Positions 10,201 through 21,317 of a stretch of DNA of 64,000 bases are shown piece after piece. Each line of letters opens with the position of its first letter. Position 1 is the first letter of the stretch. The stretch spans positions 11,818,765-11,882,764 of the forward strand of contig CM044959.1 of the NCBI GenBank assembly GCA_024516035.1, given 5' to 3'. This DNA comes from Bactericera cockerelli. Lineage: Eukaryota > Arthropoda > Insecta > Hemiptera > Triozidae. The translations under genes and the position numbers were made by a program. The notes beneath the pieces were generated by a model. It was not told where the DNA came from. It did no database searches and saw nothing but the letters and a program-made list of their open reading frames with translations.

Positions 10201-12692
10201 CTTCAAAATAATGTACTGAAAATAGGTGTCTACATAATGAGTTTCTTAATACAAAAAAATACATACAATACATAATGTTATATGTTCAGACGAGTATAGA
10301 TAATAGATGCAATAGATTATACTAATATGCGAAAACAATGAATACATTACGTAAGAGATACCTTACATTTTCGCATTACTTTGCGAACATCGCTAGGTTC
10401 CAAATTCCATATTAGGTAAACATAGCAGACATTACACTGCTGTTAAGGTACCTACTTATGTATGCTTATGTAGCATTACATAAGCAATAACTACTTGAAT
10501 ATGTAATAAAGCTTACGTACTTATGTTAGGAAAACAGAATAAAGCTTTTAACAGTGAGCAATTGTTTGTGGAACATTTTCAACATAAATTTCAGCGCTCT
10601 GTTTTCACCAACTAATTGTGCGGTGGAATTTGCAACAATCTAAGTATCATGAGAAATAAAGGCTGTTTGTTGTCTTTGGTTTGAAAGTGTTTTTTATGTT
10701 CGCGTCAATGTACTTGAAATTTTTGAATCATTTTGGTTATTTTGCCTATTTTTAATCTTCTTCTATAGTTTCGTGTGGCTCGGGTTCGATTCCGGACATT
10801 AGCGATCAATTATAATAAATTAATTCCATGCATTTTTTCGTAAACATGAAACAATAGCTTCTGTCTGTGTTGTAGCTTTTTCAATTGCCCATCCTGTAGT
10901 TTTACTCCCCTCTGATGGGCGAGAAGTGTCACAAAAACTTCCCATGTTAGTGCTATAACCCCGCCTTTTGTTATTTATGTAAATAAATTTCAATAAAGAT
11001 TTTACTACTACTACTACCAACTTTTGTTATAAGATTTCTTTATTCTAAGATTATTTTCAAGATACAAAGTTATATTGGTAACAATTGGTTTTTAACATTT
11101 ATAGGTAGTTAAATAATTTAAATACTCCACCGTGTCGGTAAAAACAATCCTTTGTTTTTGTAATATAACCACCTTTTTAACTTAACAATACATACTTGTT
11201 CACGAATATAGGAGTGAACAATGTTAGTAGAATTTTTAAATTTTCTTTTATTTTCAATCCAACTTAATTTAAAACACCAAAATTCCAACGTTGCCAACAC
11301 AAAGCTTCTGTCAACAAGCTTCAGAGGCATTCCGCGAATATTTGAATATTGTTCACAAAGTCGGGAAGAAAGAGAGAAGAGAGACCATTTATAAAAATTG
11401 GATGAAGGAATTTCTTGTGCAAACAATTTCGTTATTAAGGTGTTAGTCTGTTAAATGTTGAGCAGTAAATAATATACGGTTTGCTGTAATTGGTGCAAAC
11501 TATTTTGGTATTGTTCTCATTGTGTTTTAACAAGTGTCAAATTTATTTTTTTCTTGTTATTCTTATCTTCTTCTTACTTTTTTTTGTATACAGTGTGGGT
11601 CATATGACTCATGACTCTCACGAGTTATAATATGAGGGGTTCTCAAAGATGGAAAAGTTCTGGACATCAACTGTAAGATAATCTACAGTTGTTTTCTTTT
11701 ACTGAACAAATTTCACCTGTTCATTTCTTTCTTGTACTTTTAGAAAATTTCCTGAATAACTGCGCTAAATAAAGCTGTGTTAAACTGAACTTGAAAAAAA
11801 TCAAATAAACCGTTCGAATAACACATCCACTTTGACTCTGTCCTTGTGTAATGTAATAGACCTCTGTTTGTGTATTAAAAACTTTTCTCTTAGTAATACA
11901 CATGAAAATACATACATTCAGCGTAACTATACTATGCTCATTTTGATTTCTTGGCGTTCATACCATTCAATATAGATGGCTATAACATCTATAACAAGTC
12001 AAAATACCTGACCAGGTCCCAGTTTTAGCTACTCAAGTGAGGAATGCAACACCTGTAAACGTGTCTTGTACGACCGACACTATAAATCTTAACAAAAGCA
12101 GTAATTGAACATCCTTGAGGCAATTTTATATTTCAGGAATATTTCACATTCTTGCGAATTCGGTAGACACTTCGTCTGTGTTTCTAACAGAAGAAACAAA
12201 AGATGCTAAAAAAATGAACAAAAGATAAAGAAGAACAACTAAAACATAAAACACAAAGTCTGGTTACCAAAAAACTACTGGTCCGATAAAAATCTAACAC
12301 CAAACTTTACACCAATTTAATTGTCAGTATTGTCACTCGTGTTGCCAAATTCAAACACGGATCTTTCATTGTGGACGATTTGCATATATTTTTGGACATA
12401 CCTGAAGAAAATTTTCTTCGTACAAAAAAAATCTTTGTGTTCAATATTTGGCCATGTCCAAATTTACCAAAAGATTAGAAACAAATCAGCAATATTGTAA
12501 TTTATTGACTCACAATCTTTGAAAATCAAATCAGAGCGTTGAAACCAAAACGAATCAATGGACATGAAAGGAGCCCTTGGTTCTGGGCGTCCATATAATG
12601 CCCTCGCTACCGTTATACACATAGGTAAGTGCCTATCTCACGGACATGTACAAAACAATAACCAACCCCGATCATATTAATATTTTAAATTC
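10201..12692. other. Non-coding stretch with one dispersed repeat
   Basis: No supportable gene. Bases 10855-10965 are the second copy of the repeat at 6560-6665. A short hairpin (CAACTGTAAGATAATCTACAGTTG) sits near 11667-11691. An open frame on the minus strand at 11118-11426 (102 codons) has no recognisable domain and AT-driven composition. Confidence 0.5.
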
Positions 12693-12746
12693 TAGGGACT
12701 CAAACCACCGACCTCTAGCTTATTAATAGAGCAGCTGAGGCCGTCT
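12693..12746 (-). repeat. Degenerate SINE-A head
   Basis: Reverse complement reads CGGCCTCAGCTGCTCTATTA ... AGAGGTCGGTGGTTTGAGTC, matching the head of SINE-A (CGACCTCAGTAGCTTGATCG ... GGAGGTCGGTG-TTCAAGTC) with substitutions and a gap. The tail is absent. Confidence 0.45.
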
Positions 12747-13405
12747 GTTTTCGCATTTTAATTCGATTCATTTTCTCTATTTTCAAAGGAACGTTGCCTA
12801 AAATAACCTAATAAAATAACATCGGTATAAACTTTCAGACCACTCTATGACGCAAGTACTTTGTGAACAATATTCCGCCAAATTAATGCATTCGAAGGTA
12901 TTTTCAAAGAACTTAGCCTGAAAGTCCCTTGACATAATCCAGCTATCAGCTAGCATGAAAACTATTGAACCGTACAGATTTCAGCATATTAAATTTGACC
13001 TACTCAAGGTATTGCCCTGTGTGGTCGCATTACGTCCGCTTTGACAAATGTTTATCCGGGAAAATCAATTTCCTCCATGCATAAAGTTTAGTCCGTCAGT
13101 TGGTTAATATGGCATTGTCAAATATTGGAGTTTCGTGCAATTTCGTGGTTATTATTACACTATCAAAGGGATATGGAAATTTCTGATATGGAACGTTCTG
13201 TTGGGTGCACAGACTGTAACTGCGTAACACTTTGGTAGGGTTATGGAGTCTGCATTGGATATTGTGGTACCTTCTGAAGTAGATGAATCTGGTAGAATGG
13301 AATAGGGAGGGGAGGAAATAGAATTTCAGGGTAAAAGCAGTATGGCTTTATTAGGTTAAATGATTCCGTAATAGGTTATTGCGTATATATCCAATACAAC
13401 TGCTC

Positions 13406-13520
13406 ACTTTCTGTTTATACCCTTTTCACTTTTCTGATCACTTTCTGTTTACCTTTAAAATAGAGAGGTTAGTTGATGACATGGATAAAAGAACTATTAT
13501 TTGCTGATGAGAGCAAATGT
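13406..13520 (+). repeat. Second copy of the hammerhead-bearing repeat, broken in stem II
   Basis: It shares CTTTCTGTTTA, AAAATAGAGAGGTTAGTTGA, ACATGGATA, AGAACTATTA and TTGCTGATGAGAGCAAAT with 8347-8460. The homology stops just inside the stem II loop and turns into AAATAAATAAAATA. The core CTGATGA is at 13504-13510, but the GAAA block, stem III and cleavage site are missing, so this copy cannot be a ribozyme. Confidence 0.6.
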
Positions 13521-13879
13521 AAATAAATAAAATATATTTTTTTATTGTATGTTTCCACACTCTAATAAATTAAAAAAAAAGAATATCCAAAGGTCATCAA
13601 TGTGGATTTTTTTCTACAATTCACTGGTAGGTTATAGGCTGGGGTAAAAGGGGCACAAGAGGGTGTATTTTTTTTTTATTTTAATTTTAACAAATTTACG
13701 GGCTTAGCCCATGTTTTGGTGTATGTTTCCATGGTGTAAGAAAACATATAAAGGGTGGAGCGGGGTAAACGAGAACGGAGGAAGGCAAAGATGGTAGTGG
13801 AGGTGAAAAGGGAAAACGCTACAAAAGCTTTCCCCGTGTCGTAATTTATTCATATGAAGCCTATATGCCGAGGTGTGTG

Positions 13880-14575
13880 CTCTGTCTTCCAGTTTTACCT
13901 TTACCTCCCCTCTTTCTGTCCCCTTATTCTTACCTTCTTCTATTCCCCTTTTAATTTCCTCTTTCTTTTCCATCTTCATTTCTCCCTCTTTCTCTCATTC
14001 TCTTCCTTTTTCCTTCTCAAATTTCATTATTTACTCTTCTCTTATTCTCTCCAACTCTGTCCCTCCTTCCCTTATTCTCTCTCTTTTCCCTCCAAGTCTC
14101 TATCTCCCTTACTCTCTCTCTCTCTTCTTTCTCTCTATCTATCTTTTTCTCCTCTATCTCTCTTCCTATCATATTTACATCCTTTCCATTTATTTCCTGT
14201 ATTTATTTTTTATTGCACTCACCGTCCATCCAGACTGGCTCTACTCTTATCCTACTATCTTCCTTCTCTTCTTTTCCTTTTCTCCTTAATTTTTCATCCA
14301 CCCTCTCCCTATATAACTCTCCTCTCAGCATATTATCCTTCCAGTCCTTCCCTCAGTTTTATTTAGTTTCTATTTTTTCATACCTCTTTCTTTTCTCTCC
14401 TCTTTCCTCTATTATTCTTAGCCTCTACATTTCTATTCTGTGTCTGTCTCCTCTCTTAAGTCTCTTTCCCCGTCTCTCTCTCTCTCTTTGATTCCCTACT
14501 TCCCCTCTCTTCCTTTCCCTATTTCCCTTCTCTCTCTCCTCTCCTTTTCTTCCTCCCTCCCCTCACCTCGTTCAT
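13880..14575. repeat. Long homopyrimidine-biased tract
   Basis: About 700 bases made mostly of T and C on the + strand, with (TC)n and TCTCTCCCT blocks. Open frames across it encode only Ser/Leu/Phe/Pro-rich low-complexity peptides and are artefacts of composition. A complementary purine tract lies at 15417-15820. Confidence 0.8.
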
Positions 14576-15245
14576 TAGAAACTTGGGCCTCACACAACAG
14601 AGCGGTGTATGTACAATTATCGTACACTGGTGCCATTGTGTCTACGTATCTCGAAGCCTGAGGGTGATCATTTTAATTTTTAATGCGCCACCTAGCTACT
14701 TCGAGTAAGGGAACCTGTAATTTTAAACAGAGGGCGGTACGGGAGGGAAATTCTCAAACAGTTTTTTTACCGTTAATTTTTCCAACCGTTCGTTTTCTAA
14801 CCTTTCATTTTCTTCCGGCCACAAAAGTTTTCCCATTTTCCTCAAATGGCTTCCTATATGAGAGAGAGAGAGAGCTGAGAAAAATTATAGAGTCCAAATA
14901 GTTCCTGAATATTTCAAAACATCTTTAAATACGTACCTTGAGAGTTAAATACATACTAGTTTCTTAAATGGCTTCCGTTATTATAGGGAAACCCAAGATC
15001 CGTGAAAATTATGGATTAATTGGGAATTAATAGTTTTTTGAATTTTGAATATCATAAAGATCCTTCGAATTTTACCAAATTATAGTTCCTGCTGCGTGCG
15101 TGCATTTCAAAATAGCCTTTAATAGGAGCTATAATTAGGGGTTTTGTGAACTTTTGAAAATTAAATACTTTTTGTTCAAAAGAAGTTTTGTCATGCTCAA
15201 ACGAACCGTAAGTTGAAAAGTTTTGATGCGTATTCAAATTCAGGT

Positions 15246-15362
15246 TCTAATAACTTTCGTGATGTAACAACTACTTAAACTCGCTTTACTAAATCTTTGC
15301 TGAACTTGGGACTTGAACTACCACCAACCGCCTTATCGATCAAACGACTGAGGTCGGTGGTT
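15246..15362 (-). repeat. SINE-A copy
   Basis: Reverse complement contains ACCGACCTCAGTCGTTTGAT, GCGGTTGGTGGTAGTTCAAG, AGTAAAGCGAGTTTAAGTAG and TGTTACATCACGAAAGTTA. It keeps head, B-box region and tail, with about 15-20% difference from the copy at 6124. Confidence 0.65.
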
Positions 15363-15416
15363 GATTAAATGGTAAATGGCCTTTTAAGGAATTCGGTCCA
15401 TTATGTCGAGATTTGG

Positions 15417-15430
15417 GAATGAGAGAGAGG

Positions 15431-15498
<68 letters not shown>

Positions 15499-15600
15499 AG
15501 AAAGGGAGAGAGAGAAAGAGAGGGTAAAGTAATCTATGGGAGAAAGACGAATGGTAGGAGGGAGAGAGAGAGAGAGAGGGAGAGGAGAGAGAGAGAGAGG

Positions 15601-15632
<32 letters not shown>

Positions 15633-15820
15633 GAGAAAGAGAAAGGCTACAGAAAGAGAGGTAAAGTCATCTATGGGGGAAAGACGAATGGTGAAGAAAG
15701 AAGGAGAGGGAGAGAGAGAAAGGCTACGGAGAGAGAGGGAGAAAGAGAGGTAAAGTGATATATATGGTGGAAAGACGAATAGTAGAAGAAAGAAAGAGAG
15801 GGAGAGTAGGAAGGAAGCAA
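15417..15820. repeat. (AG)n microsatellite and purine tract with nested repeat
   Basis: It begins with an almost pure (GA)n run of roughly 100 bases, followed by GAGAG/AAAGAG blocks. Within it a longer motif recurs about three times: GGTAAAGT, then ATCTATGGGAGAAAGACGAAT or close variants (near 15523, 15660 and 15749), making it a compound minisatellite. The Arg/Glu-rich open frame across it is a composition artefact. Confidence 0.8.
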
Positions 15821-15824
15821 AAAG

Positions 15825-17084
15825 TCCCCTCTCATAACTCAGGGGAAAAGTTGAAATAGAGGACCTTAAATACTTAAGTACTCCTGCACAGCGTCACAAT
15901 GGGAAGGAAAACTTAATTTACATAATTTCATGTTTATGTTTTTTCGCTCCCGTTGTCATGACGACAGCTCTGACCATTATGTGAGTGGAATAATAACAAT
16001 AATTCTGCCAGACCTTTGTTCTAGAAGGATTAGATATGGATATGATTACAGCCTGTATATTCATGTTTATTCGTGTGTGTATATATTGCTTGTATTTATG
16101 TGTAAGACTATGTACAAGTATTGTTTGTGTGTAAATGTTTAATGTAAATGTCATAGCTCAGGTCAGTTAATGATATTCTCTACAACTTTGGGTTTGTACA
16201 TAGCCTGTGCTATATGTATGATACCTCTAATCTAAAGCCTTGTATGGTGCGGAGAATTGGAACGAGTTTTGTGTACTGGGGAAATTTTTCGGTTTTATAA
16301 AAGAGCTTTTTTTAAAATCTTGGGTACGAAATGTTTCAGTGTATTATTGGCCCTTGTTTTCCTGTGTGAAGCTCAGAATTTGTATGTTGTATAATAGTAT
16401 GTATTGTAATAAATTACAAAGACTGGTGAAGAAGTGAAGTCTTGATTATATTTGACCAAACATAATCACGATTATCACGAAGCTTTTAAAATTAAATCGA
16501 TTTTTCCACAATTAAAACGAAGCATTTATTGGGTTTCAAAAATATTTTATTGTGCATTACCAAGTCTCTCCCCGTCTTAATGAAGAGTTAGTTTCTCTAT
16601 TAAATCTTTAACCTACCTTTCTTACTGATTCTAAAATTACTTTTTCCTTAATTTAAATCAAAGTCAAAAGGAACTCGTGCTTTGTTGTTAAAGAGCAAAA
16701 TGTTCGATACAACACTTCATAAGATGTGTAGTTAAAATGTGTGAAAAAAATACGTTAGTATACAGTAGAGAGGCGTTATTCAAATTGTTAAGGAACTGGT
16801 TCACAACTTCAAATGATCTTATACAGAGTTCACTGAGAATTTTTTGTATTGTGTGTCATAGTACTCATCGCAGCGGTGATTCTGTAACACCCTCTTTGTA
16901 TTTGCTGTCCAATAAGTTAGACTATTAATTATCAGATGATAAATAAATATAGTTACAAACTACCTACCTTGTAAAATTGAATTTCTTTAAAGTCATTAAA
17001 GATATACATATACTGCTATATTCATATTACTTTCGATAAATTTCTAATATTAGAAATCGGAAATCTTGTGTTTGTTTTTTTAAA
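15825..17084. other. Non-coding stretch, no gene recognised
   Basis: AT-rich, with short open frames only and no domain or splice evidence. It ends at the left terminus of the DIRS element. Confidence 0.5.
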
Positions 17085-17151
17085 AAATATTAAAGTTTTT
17101 CCCCCGTAGGGTAAAAAACTATTATTTTGGGTCTTGCGTAAGCTTGACCCA
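17085..17151. repeat. DIRS outer left end, pairs with internal complementary region
   Basis: Exact 67-bp inverted match to 17331-17397 (starts AAATATTAAAGTTTTT, ends AAGCTTGACCCA). With the intervening 179 bp it could extrude as a large hairpin. In DIRS biology such complementarity to the internal region is thought to bridge the linear ends for circle formation. Confidence 0.85.
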
Positions 17152-17309
17152 ATGAGATTACGCTTTGGTCTTTTGATCTAGTAACTGTGCAAACGCGCCT
17201 TAACTTTCTCCCTTTTCCGTAGATTTCCCCTCTTTTCTCCAACAGTGCTGCTCCTAGCGGAGGAGCTTTTGATTATGACTAGAAAGCTTCTGAACTTCAG
17301 TATCTTTTG
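17131..17309. repeat. DIRS left inverted terminal repeat
   Basis: Inverted match to 23234-23418 through CCAATGAGATTACGC, GTAACTGTGCAAACGCGCC, CAACAGTGCTGCTCCTAGCG and TTCTGAACTTCAGTA. Identity is near complete, except the outer 20 bases, where GGGTCTTGCGTAAGC replaces GGGGTCTATGCTACAGC. That end-specific difference is mirrored in the internal complementary region. Confidence 0.88.
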
Positions 17310-17330
17310 CCAGAGGCAAGAGCTTTTAGC

Positions 17331-17430
17331 TGGGTCAAGCTTACGCAAGACCCAAAATAATAGTTTTTTACCCTACGGGGGAAAAACTTTAATATTTTGG
17401 GGTCTATGCTACAGCTTGACCCAATGAGAT
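17331..17430. repeat. DIRS internal complementary region
   Basis: A composite block: 17331-17397 is the reverse complement of the left outer end and 17394-17430 of the right outer end (TGGGGTCTATGCTACAGCTT). The two halves meet at about 17394-17398, reproducing the head-to-head junction of a circularised element. It lies just 3' (minus sense) of the recombinase remnant, the usual DIRS position. Confidence 0.85.
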
Positions 17431-17629
17431 GTGTTTTCATTCTGCCGGTTGGAGCAGAGTACTGTGAGAAAAGAAGAGTATGCGGAATATAACAGGAACA
17501 AAACAAAGATCGTATAGTCTTTACGGGTATCTTAAATAATGTTTTGTCTTTATCCAATTAATAGATAGTACACTTGAAATAAGCTGTTCTACACAGCCTC
17601 GAAGCATGTGGTGGAGATATCTGGACACC

Positions 17630-18224
17630 TTTGCGGTGTCTTAGCTATCGGCCTCAAATAGTGCCTATGGAAGGTTCTATCACTTTTCCAGTCTCCTATT
17701 TTCAGAATAGAGTCCAAAGAAAACTCAGAATTCATTCGTGAGGTCCCCACCGCAGACCTAAAAGACCCGGCCGAAGCATTTATACCTGCTCCACGCAGGG
17801 CTGAACCACCCTGCGATTACAAATCTAGAAGCAGGGTTTACTCGTCCACGTGTAGTGATAAAGAGAGAATCGCAAGACTTGGACTTAGAGCGGTTACCAG
17901 ATAACTCGATTAGTTTTCAAATCCAAGAGACGGGATCAAGGTTGGGATCTGAGTTATTCTTTTTAAGCAGCCAGCCAGACAGTACGTGGGAGGCGAAATC
18001 TGATTTAGAACCAAAAGCTGGCCAAAAACCATCTCGTCTCCTTGGTCTTGGAAGAGATCCTGAGAGGAGCGCAGGAGAGTCAAATCGTGAACCCTTCTTG
18101 CAGAAGGTAACAGGAGGACAAGCGCCACATGGCGACATACTTCGAAAAGTTGAGTTTACTCGTGTTTGGTAGGTGGTTAGTCATCCAGGAAGAGAGAGTT
18201 TCAATATTCCAAATCTCTCTAGAT
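17630..18224 (-). pseudogene. Tyrosine recombinase of the DIRS element, frameshifted
   Basis: In minus order and changing frame I read REIWNIETLSSWM, ALVLLLPSARRVHDLTLL (first catalytic Arg context), FGSKSDFASHVLSGWLLKK, DPNLDPVSWI, ASRFVIAGWF, GAGINASAGSFRSAVGTS (second Arg context) and GDWKSDRTFHRHYLRPI (nucleophilic Tyr). This matches DIRS YR domains, which act on double-stranded circular intermediates. At least three single-base frame changes break it (about 18120, 18000 and 17800), but the catalytic neighbourhoods survive, so decay looks recent, or part of it is sequencing indel error. The element's 5' neighbour is the RNase H remnant; a SINE with target duplication splits the sequence just upstream of this domain. 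Confidence 0.8.
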
Positions 18225-18569
18225 TTAGGGGCCACCTCCGTGGCTATAACCACTGCCCACAGTCCAGAGATCCCGAGTTTGATTGCCGGTTGGGGCAGAC
18301 TTCGACGAAACTTCTGTTCCCTCCAAACACGTGAGGCTGATGGCATTTCCGGCCCTACCCAGGCTGGGTGAGGTTAATGCGGGAAGCTGGTACGATTCCC
18401 AGCGAATGGAGGGTAAAACCCCCGTCTTGACTACGTCAAATCAGGACGTACATCAGAATTAGAATCATTGTTCACAATAGATCTAAATAGAGGCCGGTGT
18501 GATAATTAATTGGTGCTTCCCTTGTGGAACTCCAACCGGTCTAAAATAATAAATAATTAGGGGCCACCT
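18225..18569 (+). mobile_element. SINE-C inserted in the DIRS element, with 13-bp target duplication
   Basis: The duplication TTAGGGGCCACCT flanks the insert at 18225-18237 and 18557-18569; the element proper is 18238-18556 (319 bp). The head CCGTGGCTATAACCACTGCC ... GAGTTTGATTGCCGG is tRNA-like with a degenerate B box. A second TACGATTCCCAGCG block lies near 18390. It ends in an AATAATAAATAAT tail directly before the second duplication copy. Tail, duplication and Pol III-like head support retroposition. Confidence 0.8.
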
Positions 18570-18949
18570 TCAAACTCAAAGGGTTTAGTACGTGTTCTAC
18601 GATTGGGCGGTAACATATCTCTGTGTGTCTAGGTTGACACACCCTAGGTTAACACAGGGGTCCGCAAAGGTTGACACAACCGATTTGTGAACGAGAATTA
18701 TACTGTACGCAAAGTTTTCAGAGTGAAGAATGCTCAAAAATCTTGCGACTTCCTGGGGGAAAGATTGTTTCGAGAAACATTCTTAGCTGACGACCATGAG
18801 AGCCACCTTTCCCAAGGGACCTTGTAGGTTTAACTTTTCCTGTGGACAGGTCTACTAGGCACTCGTTTAGATCCTTCAGAGTGATGGGTTAGCAAACTGC
18901 TCTCCTCAGCAGATCTGGGCGCCAGACCGCGTTTTCCCAGGACTGAGCA
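18570..18949 (-). other. DIRS internal sequence between RNase H and recombinase
   Basis: Minus-strand spacer or degraded coding sequence of the DIRS element. I recognise no motif. It contains a short repeated block (GGTTGACACA, GGTTAACACA, GGTTGACACA between 18634 and 18680 on +). Confidence 0.5.
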
Positions 18950-19626
18950 ATTATGATAAATGCGCCATAAGCTGAGTTCAGGTGGTTCAGGACTCGAGGA
19001 AGCAGGGGAGGGGTAGGAATACCCATGCTAGCGGGAAGTTCCATTCTCTGAAAAGGATGCCTTCTTCAGAGACCTTGCTTGAACATCTCGAGCTGAGCGA
19101 GAACGTAACACGGAACGACTGCCGACTTTGCTGACCCAAAGAGGTCTATGACCGGTTTTCCCCAGACCCGAAATATAGGTGCTGTTAGCTGGAGGAGAAG
19201 GTGCCATTCGGGAATTAGATTTCAGCGAAATAGACTGTCTGCGATGTTGTACATCTGTGGGATGTACTCTGCTCAGAGAACAATATTGACTGACGCTATC
19301 CCGTAGATTTTCTCTACTCTCCTATCGTATGTAAGCCACTACCGTTGCATTGTCTGTGAACAAGAACCACTTTGTTCTGAAGATATTCCAAATGTGTTTC
19401 AAAGGACATCTGCACTGCGAAGAGCTCTTTGACATTGATATGCCACTCTTTTTGGCTCCTTCTCCAAGAATCTTGGCCATTTGATTGCCTTCATCACTCC
19501 CCATCCACTGGAAGATGCGACGTTCGTCACAAACACTTGAGGTGGACGATGAAAAATTGGAAGTGGAAGATGAAGCGTTGAGATCCACCGACGAATCGAG
19601 ATAGGACCATCGAAGGAATTTGACAC
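18950..19626 (-). pseudogene. RNase H domain of the DIRS element, frameshifted
   Basis: Across frames on the minus strand: VFVTNVASSSGWGV (usual VFVTDAS..GWG; the catalytic Asp appears as Asn), WFLFTDNATVVAYIR (DIRS RNase H DN motif), YNIADSLFR, IPEWHLL, GKPVIDLFGSAKSAVVPCYV and FQRMELPASMGIPTPPCFLE. Together these follow the order of a DIRS or Ty3-like RNase H followed by its C-terminal ADSLSR/IDLF region. Frame breaks and the Asp to Asn change make it non-functional. Confidence 0.75.
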
Positions 19627-19630
19627 AACA

Positions 19631-21016
19631 TTAGGGGTTTGGATCTTGGGAGTCGCCGACTAAGTTTTCAGGTTGAAGACCTCTCACACCCAAATCTCTT
19701 TTCCTTGTGATACCCGAGTTGCGGTGAGGGTGTTGAGATCGGGGGACAAGTATCCTCGTAGTGCGGCTTCTCTGAGGTCGTGGGCGAGGTTGAGAAGAAG
19801 AAGAGTGTGATTTCACAGCTTCGAGTAAGGCCTTGGGCTCAAACAATTAGTCTTCCGAAGGAGGAATATCCTTCAGAATCCGACGCGGGACCTAAATCGC
19901 TGGTACGAACAGGCTTCTCCGACTGGCAATAGTTTGGGATCTCTTTCCGCTTACGCACTAAAGAAGACTATCGGAAGTCTCCTTAAAAGCAGAATCTTCC
20001 GAGGTCAGTTCTTTTATCAGGTCGTTCTTCAACGACTTCACAGATGGATGTGCCGCAACGATCTGGTTCGAGGCGTCTGCAGTGCAGGACGTTGGAGAAT
20101 TAGGCCGTGGGATAATATCCCAAAAGCTCCGTCCATATTAGCCAGGAGATCCGCTCATGCACTTTAGTTCCGCTGGGCCTTCAGTTCCGAATTTGGCTGC
20201 AGACGAGCAAAGATACCATAAGCGAAGATACTATGTATCTAATGCTGTTCCAACTTGTAGAATTGAGATTCTGACATTTGCGGCCATTTATTTCGGCTTC
20301 AGGAGATGGAAGAGGAACATCCGGCTCACATTCTTTTACGCAGGGGGTAAAATCGAACGGAAGGTCTGGAGTCGCTATAACTTCCTCGTGCTCGCCATAC
20401 AGGGGACGAGCTTCCGGGAGAGAATAGTCACCCACAGAATCCGAGGCTTCCGAAGGGTCAGACGCCGACAACTCATCGTCCTGGACGATCGGTTGAATAT
20501 GAGTCGGCCGGAGCCTGGTGAAGAGAAAATTCATGGCGTCATTCATCCTTCCCATCAGCCTGTCCTCTTGTACTTGGAAGCGTTTGTCAAGAGTTTTTTG
20601 TGTCCCAGAATCTTCCGGAGACTCTGTTGACAGGGACGATTATCTGGAGACTGGTATGGAAACATTTCCAACCAGGATTATGTCCGCTGCTTCACGAGAA
20701 ATTTAGGGGAGCTACAGCCTGAGCCATGATATCGTGTGACTGCGATGATCCACGGATCTGCTTTTTCATATTCCTATAGTGGTATTCCTTCAAGACTGAC
20801 GCACTTGGATCAAAGGCCCGAACTATATTCAGCGTGGGGAGGGCGAACCGAAGCTTGTTAAGGACTGTTGCATCTACTTCAAAGCCTAAGTCGATCGAGT
20901 TGATCAGCGTCCAATCGCTCCAGCCATCAGGTAGAAACTTCTTTGCCGCATGCTTCAGGCGAGACAGGACGTCATTGTCAGACGGCAGGTCACAGAGGGC
21001 TCCCAAAGACCACCGA
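19631..21016 (-). pseudogene. Gag-like remnant of the DIRS element; no RT core found
   Basis: The minus strand has an open segment at 20692-21016 (GALCDLPSDNDVLSRL, KKFLPDGWSDWTLINSID, RAFDPSASVLKEYHYRN), another at 20181-20555 with acidic/Ser-rich sequence, and a Pro/Arg/Ser-rich stretch near 19700-19846 (SSSQPRPRPQRSRTT) typical of Gag C-termini. No reverse transcriptase YLDD-type motif or LPFGL motif appears between this and RNase H, so RT was probably deleted. A SINE interrupts the 5' end at 21017. The Gag call rests on position and composition, not a confirmed domain. Confidence 0.5.
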
Positions 21017-21230
21017 GCATTGGTAGTCAAGTGGATAACGCGCTAGTCTGGTAATCCAGTTAGCGTAGGGATCCGTTGGTTCGAATCCCACTCAGTGCAT
21101 GAATTTTTCCTCATTAATTTGAGTTTGTGACCACATAATAATAAGACTCTGAGGGTTAGGTGGCAGAAAATGCTTTGAGCATTAACCTCGCCTGGTGGAT
21201 AACTTCCACTAAAGAGTATTATTATAAAGA
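21017..21230 (+). mobile_element. SINE-B copy inserted in the DIRS element
   Basis: The tRNA-like head GCATTGGTAGTCAAGTGGAT, ACGCGCTAGTCTGGTAATCC and GTTGGTTCGAATCCC (good B box) is followed by the body CAGTGCATGAATTTTTCC, TTTGAGTTTGTGACCACA, TCTGAGGGTTAGGTGG, CATTAACCTCGCCTGGTGG and CTTCCACTAAA. The same body occurs at 57481-57640. The target duplication is not resolved. It separates the gag-like remnant from the minisatellite. Confidence 0.75.
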
Positions 21231-21317
21231 TGTTGCCGTAGCCATCTGACAAGAATACTAGGCAAACAGTGAGTATTGGCAGTATTTTATCTCTTGAACG
21301 GCTTAAATTATTGAGCA

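Noticed and set aside
13854..14661. Overlapping open frames of up to 170 codons rich in Ser, Leu, Phe and Pro
   Set aside because: They arise from the (TC)n-rich tract; several frames are open at once and the peptides are low complexity.
15403..15753. 116-codon Arg/Glu-rich open frame
   Set aside because: Translation of an (AG)n microsatellite; no non-repetitive coding content.
17855..18172. 105-codon + strand frame
   Set aside because: Antisense shadow of the DIRS tyrosine recombinase on the minus strand.
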